DNA from: Balaenoptera acutorostrata | Lineage: Eukaryota > Chordata > Mammalia > Artiodactyla > Balaenopteridae | Direction of reading: 5' to 3' | DNA length: 64,000 bases | NCBI RefSeq assembly: GCF_949987535.1 | Contig: NC_080074.1 | Coordinates: forward strand, 38,981,641-39,045,640 | Shown here: in pieces, positions 24,565 to 36,781 of the stretch | Layout: every line of letters begins with the position of its first letter | Position numbering within the stretch: position 1 is the first letter of the stretch | Program-made: the position numbers and the translations under genes | The notes under the pieces: model-generated | What the model was told of the DNA's origin: nothing | Seen by the model: only the letters and a program-made list of their open reading frames with translations | Databases searched by the model: none

Positions 24565-25091
24565 TTTTAAAAATTATATTAAGAAGACTGAACATGAGGT
24601 ATATCCTCTTAACAGATTTTTAAGTGTGCAATACAGTATTGTTGACCCTAGGCACAATGTTGTACAGCAGAACTCTAGAATTTATTCATCTTGCTTAATT
24701 GAAATTTTATGCCCATTGTTTAGTAATTCCCCATTTTCCCATCCCCCCCCCCCCCCCCGCCACTTGGCAACCACCTTTCCACTCATTGATTCTATTAATT
24801 TGATTTAGATACCTCCTGTAAGTGAAATCATAGAGTATTTGTCTTTCTGTGACTGGCTTATTTCACTTAGCATAAACAAAAGACAAAAGTGTTGGTTAAG
24901 GAGGTGGAGAAATTGGAATCCTTACACACTGTTGGTGGGTTGGTGGGAATGCAAAATGGTGCACCTGCTATGGAAAACAGTATGGAGGGTCCTCAAAAAA
25001 TTAGAAATAGAACTACCATATGATCCAGCAGCCCCTCTTCTGGGTATTTATCCAAAAGAATTGAAATCAGGATCTTGAAGCGATATTAGCA
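24565..25091 (-). mobile_element. L1 insertion with 5' inversion (twin priming)
   Basis: Bounded by the perfect 14-bp duplication CTTACCCTATTCTT (24551-24564 and 25092-25105). From 24565 to about 24882 the L1 3' part lies on the minus strand (TATCCTCTTAACAG, a C16 run at 24743-24758, TGACTGGCTTATTTCACTTAG). From about 24883 to 25085 the upstream ORF2 end lies on the plus strand, translating to [19 protein letters not shown] and [18 protein letters not shown]. Opposite orientations inside one duplication are the mark of twin-primed reverse transcription. Confidence 0.9.
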
Positions 25092-25105
25092 CTTACCCTA
25101 TTCTT

Positions 25106-28100
25106 CGGCATTATGTGTGCCTGCAGTCATGACAGCTTTATTCCTGAGCCTCACGACAAGCCTGACCCACACCTCCAGATGGGGTTCAGGATGGATGAGG
25201 ACCAGAGATGTCTGTTGTACCCATTGCTTGGTCATTAAAAAAAATAGTGTTTTAAATTTACTTTTCTGTGTTAGGAGGACTATGTCAAAATGCCATATCA
25301 GATGGGCCACATCAAAATATTCTCATTTTCAACACTTATTTACCACCAGGGGAGTTATTATGAGCCTCCTTTCTCCCTTCTTGGGTGACTGAGCAATCAT
25401 AGTCATTAGGACATATAAGTAAACAACTCCTCAGAATAGAATGGGAAGGGACCTGAGCAATCTGGTTAATTCAGGACAAATGAATCTGCCATTAGTAGCA
25501 GCTTGGTTAAGTTTGTGTGCACCTGTGGGTAGGTGCTGTCCAGTGTTCCTAAGGGCCAGAAGGCTGTGATGTACCTTTCGGAGAGAATGCTCTTGCTAGA
25601 TTAACTTTGTTCAGGCATGAGTTATAGTGCTGTTGGCCTTGAGTTCAATGTTAATTATCAACAATATATATTGAATAAGGTGTCTTTAAACAAAAAGTCA
25701 CATAAAACAAGCTAATAAATTCATCAATTGATGGAAATGTAACCAGAGGCTCATAGGATCCCAATTCTGAATTTTCCATAGGAGCAGTGGTTCAGTATTT
25801 GCTAATTCAATGTTTGCAGAGACTTTATAGACCATAACTATTGAAACTAACAAGAGTCTGTGGTGGTGTTCATTTTCAATATAGTCAATTCAAGAAGAGA
25901 GATCAGGCCTAGGAATGCAGTTGTATAATATAAAGGATCATAATTCATAATTTTCCAGGATACCTAAACATGTGAAACATGATGAAACTGTTTTTATAAG
26001 TTTCACAGAGATTACCAAAATGTGCCTCACTGTAGGGTTAGTGTACACTGAAGGATTTGGTCATAACTGAGACAGTTAAAACTTCTGCCATCTGATAACT
26101 TATTTGAGAAAGGACCAAATCTTCTACTTCTCTATTTTGAAGACTACTTGAAGGCTGCATAGCTACTATCTAAAAAAGTCTTTGAGTGGTGAGTTAGCAC
26201 ATTTTTTAAAAACACTTTCTAAATAGTAGGAGGAACTATGGAACCTTTGGAAAATTTAAGTGATGATGCAATCATTTGGTATTAAAACCCAGACCAGAAG
26301 TCAGGATTCTTTTTTACTCATTTTCAGCATGTACCTGCAACCTCTTCCACTCTGAAGCTTCATTTATTAAACAGTCTTTTTTGGTACTGACTTAATTTCA
26401 GAAATAATCCGTTAGTAATTTCCACTATTTAATTGTTATAGAAAAATTTATCTATAGCAAACATTGCTTCCTGTAGTAAGTATAAAAGATCTTTATTTCT
26501 GTGTACCACATAAATTGGCAGAAAACCAGATAGGGAATTACTAGAATTATAATTTGTTAATATCTTCTCTTCTTATTGAACTGTCCATAACTCAGTTTTA
26601 ACTTCATTTAACTTTCAAGTAATCAAAATAGAAAGAAAAAAAGCAAAGCAAAACAAAAATAATTAGTAGATTATGAAATAAGTCATACAATCTGATTCTA
26701 TTTATTTATTTTTTTTGCATTAGGAGTGAAATTCTGTGGTTTAAAAATCATATGTCTATCTCCAATAGGATTTTTTCTAATTCACATTTTCTTATGAAAA
26801 TCAGGAGGACCCACTACTTAATATGTCTGTGCCACTAGGATTCTGATGAGTAATGCTTATAGATCCAATTCATTTTTGTGTTTTGATGATCTGGCTCTGA
26901 TGTAATTGGTAAAATACTGAGTTAAATTATATAGTGTATGCTTTCATGCTCAGGAGTTAAAGAAAATCAGGATAAGTCTAATGTGAATTTGGTAGTGAAT
27001 ATCCAAAGTTGATCAGGAAATAATTATAAATAGTCTGTTTCTCTTTTCTATCAATCCCATCCCTTTCTTTCATTTTTTATCAGGCTTCTAGTTACCAGTA
27101 AATGGGCATGTATTTTCTTGAGTCTATCTGAACAGAAGCAAGAAGAGGTAGGAATAACCAAGTATGAAGTATATAAGCTATAGTAAAAAGGCTAATTGAT
27201 AAACTCTGTCTTTTGGACAGATGATAAGATCTATACATGGAGCGCCCTTCATTTTTCAATCATTTTTTCATAAATACATTTGGCACATTTATAAGATTAA
27301 ATATGTTGGCACCGTTAAAATAATGTAGAAGACTATTTAATACATGGCGAAAATATTCCCAGTATTTTAAGTGAAAAATCAGATTATAAAAGGTATGTAA
27401 TGGCTGACTTGATATTGATTTCTTAAAATCAGTAAATAAGGCAGACTAGAAATAAATCCCCCAAAATGTTAACAGTGGTTATATCCTGGTATGGAATTAT
27501 AAATGATTCTAATTTCTTGCTTGTACAGTTGTACAAATTTTCTATAGTATATATCGATTACTTTTACTGTCAAATCACTTTTTAAAAATTTATTTCTTTG
27601 TATTCCCTCTCTCCTGAATATATTTTATTTGAAAAGACCTATATATGAGTTATTTAAATTCAAGGTTAAATATAAGACTAAGGCTCAGCTTATAAATTAC
27701 ATAAATAGATGTTGGAACCCCTCAAGACCCTCACATCTTCTCACTCTAAATTTCTCCCAAAGGATAACATATACACAAAGGACTTCATTTGCCAACTAAA
27801 TAAATAGATAACTCACAAATTATATCTTACAGCCCATATACTTCCTCTAATATTCGGTCCTACATATCTAGCTGTCTACTGAACATCCCTTGGAGATCAC
27901 ACAATGACTCAAACTCATTATCCTGCATCCCTGCCCATGCCACCAAACTAGACCCCTTTCCATCTTTTCTCACCCAGAGGCTTCCAACACCAAATTCTGT
28001 TCAGTTTATTCCTTAATCATATTCACCATTCTACTCTGAATTATATCCAGCATCTCTTGCTTGCCAAACTATAATAGTTTCCTTTTCAACCATGATCCAT

Positions 28101-30508
28101 TTATGATGTCCTAAATATTGCACAGAACATAATTTAACTAAAAATTTATTCATCGTTTATCTGAAACTCCAATCTAACTGTGCATCCTGTATTTTTACTG
28201 TTACCTCTGGCAACTTTATTACTAGCTGTAATAATTTTATTTCAATCAACTGAATAATCAGGTTGATTTTTACTGAGTTAAAGTTTTTCTTTACTATTCA
28301 TTTGATTAACTGATATGACTCATATGACACTGACAATATACTCCTAATTATCCAAAATTATTAGTTCATTTTCCTGATAAATACCTATTTTAAGAAGTAG
28401 AAATTGATTTTACAACTCTTGCAAACTTTTAAGTACGCTGGTAAATTTCAACCCTGCTGAGCCAATATCCTAGAACTTTGGAATCCTTCATGAGATTTCA
28501 CGTTGTCTTAATCCAATCAGAAAAAAGAGCAGATTTTAAGCCCCAAACCTTGTTTGAATTTTACCCAAAGTAAGCAAATAGAGATGATCCAGCCCCTTTG
28601 AATGGTGCTATACTAATTGGAAATGACATCTTTCCAAAATTTTGCTCAGGCGTTTCCTGTCACAGGGGACTCTTGCTGTGTAACAACGACAGGACAGGAA
28701 CAGCTGCCTTAAGGGAATTCTTTTTTAGACAACCATAAGGAAAGAGATTTCTCCTTGGTGGCTTGTCCACCTGCTATGGGGACCCTGTGGAAATCATCCG
28801 TTATTTGTGGTCTTATTTTTTCCTTGCAGTTATTAAATAATTTGTACAAAGTATTTGTACTACCTTATGAAAGTTATGTGTGTTAAGAACCGACTAGGAA
28901 ATATAAACCAATTATAAAAATAAGTAGAGAAATTAATGGTTAATGGCATAGTTTTTAAAATTATAGTCATTCTTCAGTTTTATAGTTTCACAACTAATGC
29001 TTCTTCTTTTATATAAGAGAATAATTATAATTAGTTGTAAAACTATAAAACTGTACAGAGTATTTTCTGTTCCCTTTGGAAAATGTAAGTATATGGCAGA
29101 ATCATTTTAATTCACTTACAACAAATGATATAACTAACTTTTGGAAATTCTTAAATTGATGGAGATTCTGAAGACTGTGATATGTAACATATCAATAGTC
29201 CTGATGCCTCCCTACTGAGTTCCTACAGAACTAAAATAGAAGGGAAAAAAAAAAAAAAAAAGAAAGGCTGTGCCATCCATTTACTGTCAGGCATGAAGGG
29301 GCATTTAATCCTCTTTGGGAAGTGATCCCAGGTTATCCTCCTTGAGGGTCCTCTCATCCCTGCCACATCATTTGGGAAGCACAGTGCTGGAGAACTTTCT
29401 TAATGTGCCCTTCTCATTAGAATTAACCTATAACAGCATTTTAGAAAAAGTTCCTGTCCCTTTATAACTTGGCTAGGAAGATGAGTAGATATTGAAAGGC
29501 ATCAATTTGTCCAAAATGTTCCTTATCTTCATCTATATCTAAGCATTGGTGATCACTTGCAATTCGAGACTATATTTTCCTTCAGTCTAGTAATACCTTT
29601 TTCATAAATTCACTTTAACACACGAGTTAGGTCACAAATTATGGACCATTTCAATTCAGCTTTTCTACTGCTGTAGTCTACTTAATGTCCTTTAAAGCAG
29701 ATCACAAATGGCATGTATCACATTGCAGCAGACAGTCTGAGTTATGGAGTCTCACGTGTGGACTGGGAGAGGTAGACTTGAGATTTCAGTGCTTTTAAGG
29801 TGGTATCATAGCCAGTGGTCCAGGAGCACTCAAATCCTCTCCTGCATTCTGTCCTTCTTCTCAAGGAGTTACCAACCAAGGAACCAACGTGAAAGGCCCA
29901 TAACCAAATAGGAAACAAACGACCACTTTGTTATTAGCATGGAAGGCACCCAAATCCTCTCTAGTACGGCTCTTTCTGGTAAAATGTAGATTGGAGAATG
30001 AAGTTTGGGCCCTTACATCTAAATGAGTCCCCTTTTTTCTCCAGTCTGAATCTGAGATGTCAGGTTTGGCTTAAAAAGGTATTATAGAATAGAAAACGAG
30101 AGCTGCAGCTACATCTCCTCCAAGCAGGCAACTCCTACCTGAATTCTTGTGACATGGGTGCAGAAAGAGTAGAAGATGGGTCTCGTGGCTCCTAACCCTT
30201 TTAGAGACACTGTCAGTAACCCTGGTAAAACCATGGCTTAATACAGTTCCTGGCTGCTGACCAATCATGTGAGCAGATAGGTCTTCCTTCTCTGGGGATA
30301 TTGAGGCAGTAAGTAAGCAGGTGTACAGAGGCCCACACTTGAAAGAGAGGGGTCAGAAATGTTTAGTTACCCCAAATGTCACATATTTTTCAATCTTCAA
30401 ATTCAGTGATTTTTGTTTTTGATTGTAGGTAATGCCACAATTTCTGGCAAGAATGTCAGTTGACATATTGATTTTACCAGTAATACTGTCAAACGTCTGT
30501 TTTAATGA
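25106..30508. other. Long unique intronic stretch
   Basis: A 5.4 kb stretch with no coding potential and few nameable repeats. An AAATGTTAACAGTGGTTATATC block near 27466 looks like an old interspersed repeat I cannot name with confidence. A clear inverted repeat lies at 28975-29053 (separate entry). Confidence 0.6.
28975..29053. repeat. 24-bp inverted repeat (potential hairpin)
   Basis: Arms at 28975-28998 (CAGTTTTATAGTTTCACAAC...) and 29030-29053 are reverse complements at 23 of 24 positions, separated by a 31-bp AT-rich loop. No known miRNA or MITE recognised. Confidence 0.85.
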
Positions 30509-30523
30509 CTGAACTCTCTTTTT

Positions 30524-30886
30524 ATTTTTTTATTTTTATTTTTTTATAAATTTATTTATTTTTGGCTGTGTTGGGTCTTTGTTGCTGTGCATGGGCTTTC
30601 TCTAGTTGCAGTGAGCAGGGGCTACTCTTTGTTGTGGTGCGTGGGCTTCTCATTGCAGTGGCTTCTCTTGTTGTGGAGCAGGGGCTCTAGGTGCGCGGGC
30701 TTCAGTAGTTGTGGCACGTGGGCTCAGTAGTTGTGGCTCGCGGGCTCTAGGTGTGTGGGCTTCAGTAGTTGTGGCACAGGGGCTTAGTTGCTCCACAGCA
30801 TGTGGGATCTTCCCACACCAGGGCTCGAACCCGTGTCCCCTGCATTGGCAGGCGGATTCTTAACCACTGCACTACCAGGGAAGTCT
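30524..30886 (-). mobile_element. CHR-type SINE copy 6 (GGGACTTCCC subtype)
   Basis: Target-site duplication CTGAACTCTCTTTTT (30509-30523 and 30887-30901), 15 bp, perfect. T-rich impure tail at left; head near 30886 reads AGACTTCCCTGGTAGTGCAG on the minus strand, with mutations in the A-box region. Confidence 0.92.
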
Positions 30887-30901
30887 CTGAACTCTCTTTT
30901 T

Positions 30902-32434
30902 AAACCATTTCAACCTAATAGAGTTGTATTATCCTTTGCTTCTCTATACCTGTCAATGTTTTTCTTGGCCAATGGGTGGCGTGTTTTCATCAAAGTTGAT
31001 GGTCAAAGAGAGATGTAGGAAAAGACATTACTGGAGATATTTCATTCTTGGATTTTCACAGGATTGATTTGACTCTTGATGGTCTTACTGTAGTAGACAT
31101 GAATTGTAACCAGTGTGTACCATTTTCTTTTCTTTTCAAAAAATGGTTGGTTCTAGACATTAAATTTTATACCCTAAATTTTGTGGTTTATAGGAATTCT
31201 AACACTGTGATTTTAAATGGAACATTTCCACAGTTAGAAAAGCGTATGGGAACAATATGGATACATGGATTGCTATAGATTTAAATGTATAACATTTAAT
31301 TATAGCTGCCATTTTTCCAAAATGGAAGAAAGAATTCAAGGCAAAAATTAGATATTTTTTGAATATCTCTTCCTTAATAGATGAGCCAGTTTTCAATTGG
31401 TCTGGAATTATTTCTACAAAGCTTCCTAAAATAAGTAGACCATGTGTTTGGTGATGAAATCTCTATTTCTATTTTATTCTAGTCACATCGAGTACAGTAT
31501 GCACATTCACATCAGGGCACTCGATTTCTGCATGCATGGACTCCACTAAATGCAATTAAATTTAGAGCCACAAATTTATTTTAGATACCTCCCTTGGCCT
31601 AAAATTTGCTTTTAGAAAAACTGCCGAGTTTTTATTATAAATACACTGTGGCTTAATATTGTGAATGTTGTCCAACTACCCAGGTGGCCTCTAATTATAT
31701 AAGGACATGAGGGGGCTCAGTCTTCACTTTTAGTGTTATGAAAATATTTAAGTATTTTAAAATCAGAGTCCACATCAAATAACTTTATTCAACTCTTATC
31801 TCAGTTTCCAAATCTGAAAAATCAAGAAATCCATTAAAAAAATTATAGGTAGCTATAGATATAAATATCAGTCTTAATACTTACATTGCTTTTTTTCTTA
31901 TTAAAAAAGTACGTTCTTGCTTGCTTTTTAATAAAAACCTACATATAAGAAGCTTTAATGAATATTATAAAGTGGTAGGATTTGGACCATGTAATTTTCT
32001 CATTTAGACTTTCTCATTCATTTTCTCTAATCTGATCATATGTCTTTCTACTATTTTCCCTCTTGAGGTAACTTGGTTTAATGCCATTTTCATTTTTCAC
32101 AATGTTGCTGAAAAATTTATTTCTTTTTTCCAGTCACTGATATAGAGAAGTTTATTTAATCTTGATTACAATTCTATTGACATTTCAGTAGCTAGCCCAT
32201 CTATAATAAGACACTTTGAAAGAGATATTACCATCCATTAAAGTATATGTTGCTTTCCACACTGATAAACTTTGAGGAATGGGGGCTAATGTTATCTTTT
32301 TATTATATTAAATACTTTCTTAAATATCTGTAGGTTTTTGTGTTTTAAAGTCTTTATTTTAGGTTTCCAAAATAACAATTAAGTTTCTGAATATTTTCAT
32401 CTCTTAAGAAATATGTTCTGTTTTTTAAAAGTCA
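30902..32434. other. Unique intronic sequence
   Basis: No gene or nameable repeat seen. Short frames lack any domain. Confidence 0.55.
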
Positions 32435-33410
32435 GGTTTATTGAAGTATAATTGCCATCGAGTAATATTTCCCCTTTTCAGTGTACAGTTTCAGAGTTTT
32501 AGTAATCCCATACAGTCATGTTAACCATAACCTTTATCAAGATATTAGAACAGTTCCAACACCCCACAGATTTTCTCATACCTGGTAGTCAATTCATCCC
32601 ACCCCCAGCTTCTGACAACCTTTGATCTGTTTTCTGTCCTTATTATTTTGCCTTTTCCTGAGTATCATATAAATGAAATCTATAGAGTCTGGCTTCTTTC
32701 ACTTAGCAACATGCATTTGAAATTCATCCACATTGTTGCATGTATGAGTAGTTTGTTCCTTTTTATTGCCTAGCAGTATTCCGTTGTATGGATGTGCTTC
32801 CATTTGATATTCATTCACAGTTGAAGCCTATTGAGTTTTTTCCAGTTTGTGGTGATTATGAATAAAGTGTGCTTGCATCTAATTTTTGTATGAATATACA
32901 TTTTTTATTTATCTTGGATAAATAGCTAAATGTAGATAAGTGAATCTTACAAGTTTAGGTTTAAATCTGTGGAAAACTATTAATTTGTTTTCTCAAGTGG
33001 ATGTGCCATTTTCTATTTCCACAAGAGTTCTAGTTGTTCAACATTCTTGCACATACTAGGTATTGTTGGGATTTTTTTAAATCTAGACATTCTAATAAGT
33101 GTGTACATGTGTCTAATTATGATTTTAATTTGAATTTCCCAGCAACTAATGATGTTGATTATCTTTTCATATTTGCAACCCATACACCTTTCTTGATGAC
33201 ATGCCTGTTCAGATACTTTACCCAATTTTGAATTGGGTTGTTGTCTTGTTATTGACTTCTGAAAACTCTTTCTATATTCTGGATGGGAGGCCATCATCAG
33301 CTATGTGTTTTGCAAACATTTCCTCTTAGTCAGCTTGTCTTTTCATATTCCTAATAGTGTTTTTCCAAGAGTTAGTTTCTGCATCTTTTTTTTACTGTGA
33401 CTTTAGTCTA
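32435..33410 (-). mobile_element. Old L1 fragment (3'UTR and ORF2 end)
   Basis: Runs from GGTTTATTGAAGTATAATTG through TCTGGCTTCTTTCACTTAGC, AGTATTCCGTTGTATGG and TTGATTATCTTTTCATATTTG to CATTTCCTCTTAGTCAGCTTG, in the order of an L1 3' end read backwards. Diverged; a 94-codon minus-strand frame (33013-33297) is an ORF2 relic. Confidence 0.8.
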
Positions 33411-36067
33411 TCCTCTCTTAGTTTCTAAACCCTCATATTAACAAATTTGCTTTGATTTCTAATGAAAAAATTATAACTTTTGGAATTGGAAGAGGCTAGA
33501 AGAAAACAGGCTCTAAATATAGCATAGTTCTGTATAACATTTACTTGAGTAATGTAGCAATGAGGAATTCTCTTGGCTGAAAGTAGCAGAAAATCCAACT
33601 TCAGTGGCTGAAACAAATAGACTGTTTTTCTTCATTACAGTTAGTTGAGAGTAGGCAGCTGCTCACAGGGATTCAGGAGCTCCATGGGATCAGAGCTGAT
33701 GTCTATGTGTTTCCTTGGCCTTTCTCTTGCAGTTACAGGTTGCTACTACAGCTGATAATATCCACAATCAGGAAGAGAAATAGAGGTGGGGAAACGGACA
33801 GTGTTTATACCAAAACAGCAACACTTTCACAGAAGCCTCTCATCTACTTCCAGTTGAATTCTCGCTGGACAGAACTGGGTCATGTGGCCAGGCAGTGCTG
33901 GGAGGAGGGAGTGGAAAATGGGGGTGGGGTAAGGTGAGCCTAAGTAGTGTTTGCCTCACGCAGCAACTTTAATTAACATCAAAATACAAGAGTCAACACA
34001 GCTATCTGCAAGAGCGGAAGACAGAACAATCAGAATCTAGTTTTGAACTCAATTTTTTCCACACTTCTCACCAAGCAGCTAAATTCTAAAGGCATCGTTC
34101 CAACCAAATCTTAGACACGCATATAATAGTAATAATAGAAATATAGCAGCTATTATAATAAAAGTATAAGAATAACAGGTTATGGTTCATGAAGCCACAT
34201 ACTTTGTGTTGTTTGGCTGACTCTTGAAGATAGCATTTTACATAGTAGAAAACTAAGATGCACAGATAGCAGGTCCCTTAAAGTCACATAGAAAAGGAGC
34301 AAAGGGCAAGAAACTGATGATATAGATTTGTCATCCCTTTCCTACACCTCTGTACCAATCGGGGTTTTCAAGATCAAGAAGAATGATTCAGTGTAAAGTT
34401 TATATTGCGATATTGTCTACATAGTCTATGATAAATGAGAGCTCAGAAGCAAGAATCCTCTTGCACTTGAATTTTAGCTGTTTGTTTTAACTCTAACTGG
34501 GAATTCTGTTGTAAATTTGGTCCAGAAGAGAAGCTTTTATGACATTTGTACTTGATATTCTCCCAGTGACAAACTTTCCATCCAGAAAAGGTCGGCTATC
34601 TGCTTTTTAATATAAAGAAAAGTAAAATTTAAACTATTCACTTAAAATATTTTAAAACACTCCTTCTATAATGAACATTAATACTAATTCAAAGTTTTAG
34701 AAACAGCCAATATTTTTTTTTCATATTTTGGCCCAGGTGCCTAACCTACTGACTAGAATAGCTTGTAAGTAAATATTAGTTGAATGAATGAATAAATGAA
34801 TCTTTTTCAACCAACTCACCACAATTCCACTGCCTTTATTGAATTGATCTGTATTTGTAAATTGTCAGTAGCTTAGAATAGGTTCTAAAAATACAAAATG
34901 CTATTGAATTTGTGGGATTTATTCAAGGTTAGGAAATTATTGACTAAGATGTAAACTAAAACTCTATACAAGAGTTTTTATAAATTATTTGACTTTCACT
35001 AGGAATTAAACCCATATTATCCAATAGAATGTGCTTAGAAATGCTGTAGTTAAAGGTTGCCAGACATTTGGGGACCCAAAAGATTCAGAGGACCATAAGC
35101 CCCATGCACTGTCCCTTGAAGAAGCTCATACAACCATTTTCTGTTTTCCCCTTCAGAAACTTTCTCAGGGTATCTGGGAAATACTTTAGCTTTCCATAAC
35201 ACCTTTCTTCAAAATTTTATACTCTTACAATTGTCCTTGAAAAGTAAGATAGGCAGGGATAGGTTTTGCCCCTTAGGAAGTAAAAAGCTAAGAAACGTTC
35301 CTAAGATGACATAGCTAATGGAAATAGAATTAATATCTCCAAGTTTTGACTTGACTCTATAACTAGACCATGACCTTTTTAGATCACTTTTGAAAACCAA
35401 CTATCAGAATCTATTGTATTTTATAGGAAAAAAGACTGACAATAATACTGGATTTATTTCACTTAATCTTAGTATGTTATAACCGGAAAAGAGGATTAAA
35501 ATGCTCTTTCACTTTCATTTGCAGTGGCGCATTTGTTGGTTTCAGAACCGTATTGTTGATTGGCAGCCACCACTTGTATAGTGGTAGACACCGTATAAAA
35601 CCCAGAAACTTTTATGCAAAATATAAGTACTTGTGACATCTGCACATCTGTTTCAACACATGCTGCCAAAATAGTAGTGGTCCGATGTTGTCTCAATATA
35701 AGAAAACCTGCTGTGGTTAAAAGAGGAAACATTTGGGAGGCAACCAGATATCAATTTCTGTGCCAAATTGGCCACTAACTAGCTGTGCATTTGTGGTTTT
35801 GTTACCATCTCCATGGCTGTTTTCTTGTGTGTAGAATGCCTGAATCACAAGTTGTGAGAATTAAATGAACTCATAAATATAAAATGCTTAGCACTACTCT
35901 TGGCCTACAGTAAGTCCTTGTTAAATGTGCACCAGAATCATGATATTTGACTCCAAAAATTATTTACTGAACATTTACGAGACACTTCACTAGTGCTATA
36001 CAAGTGTTGTTTTACAGCTCACTGATTATTACACATCAAAAGAAAATATATAGCTTGATTCATTAGT
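33411..36067. other. Mostly unique intronic sequence with degraded repeats
   Basis: 33560-33900 (AGTGGCTGAAACAAATAG ... GAACTGGGTCATGTGGCCAG) looks like an old interspersed repeat that I cannot name. 34205-34300 and 35215-35345 have weak MIR-like blocks. No gene. Confidence 0.5.
35752..35935 (+). repeat. MIR SINE remnant
   Basis: CCACTAACTAGCTGTGCATTTG, CATGGCTG..., GAATTAAATGAACTCATAAATATAAAATGCTTAGC (35850-35892) and CAGTAAGTCCTTGTTAAATG follow the MIR consensus order. Confidence 0.7.
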
Positions 36068-36298
36068 TCAGGGTTTCACAATCTCAGCATCACTGACATT
36101 TTGGCAGATAATTCGTTATTGTGGGGAGCTGCCTTGAGCATTGTAGGATGTTTAGCAGCATCCCGGCTACTGGGCATGTCGACCACTAGATGCCAGCAGC
36201 ACCATCCCTCTCCCCATTTGTGACAACCCAGAATGCCTCCAGACATTGCCCAGTGTCTCCTGGAGGCGGGGGCAAAATTCCCCTAGTTGAGAACTACA
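36068..36298 (-). mobile_element. MER20-like hAT-Charlie element
   Basis: The reverse complement shows the MER20 signature: TTCTCAACTAGGGGAATTTTG, CAATGTCTGGAGGCATTCTG, a GCATCTAGTGG block, GCTAAACATCCTACAATG and an end at GTGAAACCCTG. It is a nonautonomous DNA transposon, about 230 bp, near full length. Copies of this family have been reported as enhancers in endometrial cells; nothing in the sequence shows such a role here. Confidence 0.85.
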
Positions 36299-36424
36299 GT
36301 CTTTGATCAGTTCTTTCTAAAAGTGTTCATAGACTCTTAGTCCTAGAGGATTCTTCCTCAAAGATCCCAGGGTCAAATACATTGGGAAACATTAAATAAT
36401 AATGATAATAGTAATGATAATAAC

Positions 36425-36635
36425 TAATTTTTTTATGCACTTACTACATCCTACAAACTGTTCTTATCTTATTGAATCTTCACAACAGACCTAGAAGTTA
36501 ATTGATGCTTTAAGCACATTTTTCAAATGCAAAAATTGAGCCCCAGAGAAATCAAGTAACTGACAAAAATCATACAATTAATAAGTGGCCCAGGGTTTGT
36601 TTCCAAGCCATCTCCAGAGCCTGTGCAATTATCTA
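36425..36635 (-). repeat. MIR SINE remnant
   Basis: CTTACTACATCCTACAAACTG, CTTCACAACAGACCTAGAAG and the diverged AAAATTGAGCCCCAGAGAAATCAAGTAACTG block (positions 36532-36562) follow the reverse MIR consensus. Confidence 0.7.
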
Positions 36636-36781
36636 TATATAGTACTACTTCTTGCATAGCACATTTTTAAATTCACAGTTCAAATTGGGGTGTTAAGGAT
36701 AATTATTCTTAATTTGTATTTGCTTTATCTCAGGCTCTTACAAAATTAGTTTTTCTTTTGTGCTTCAGTTTTCCTCCTTAT

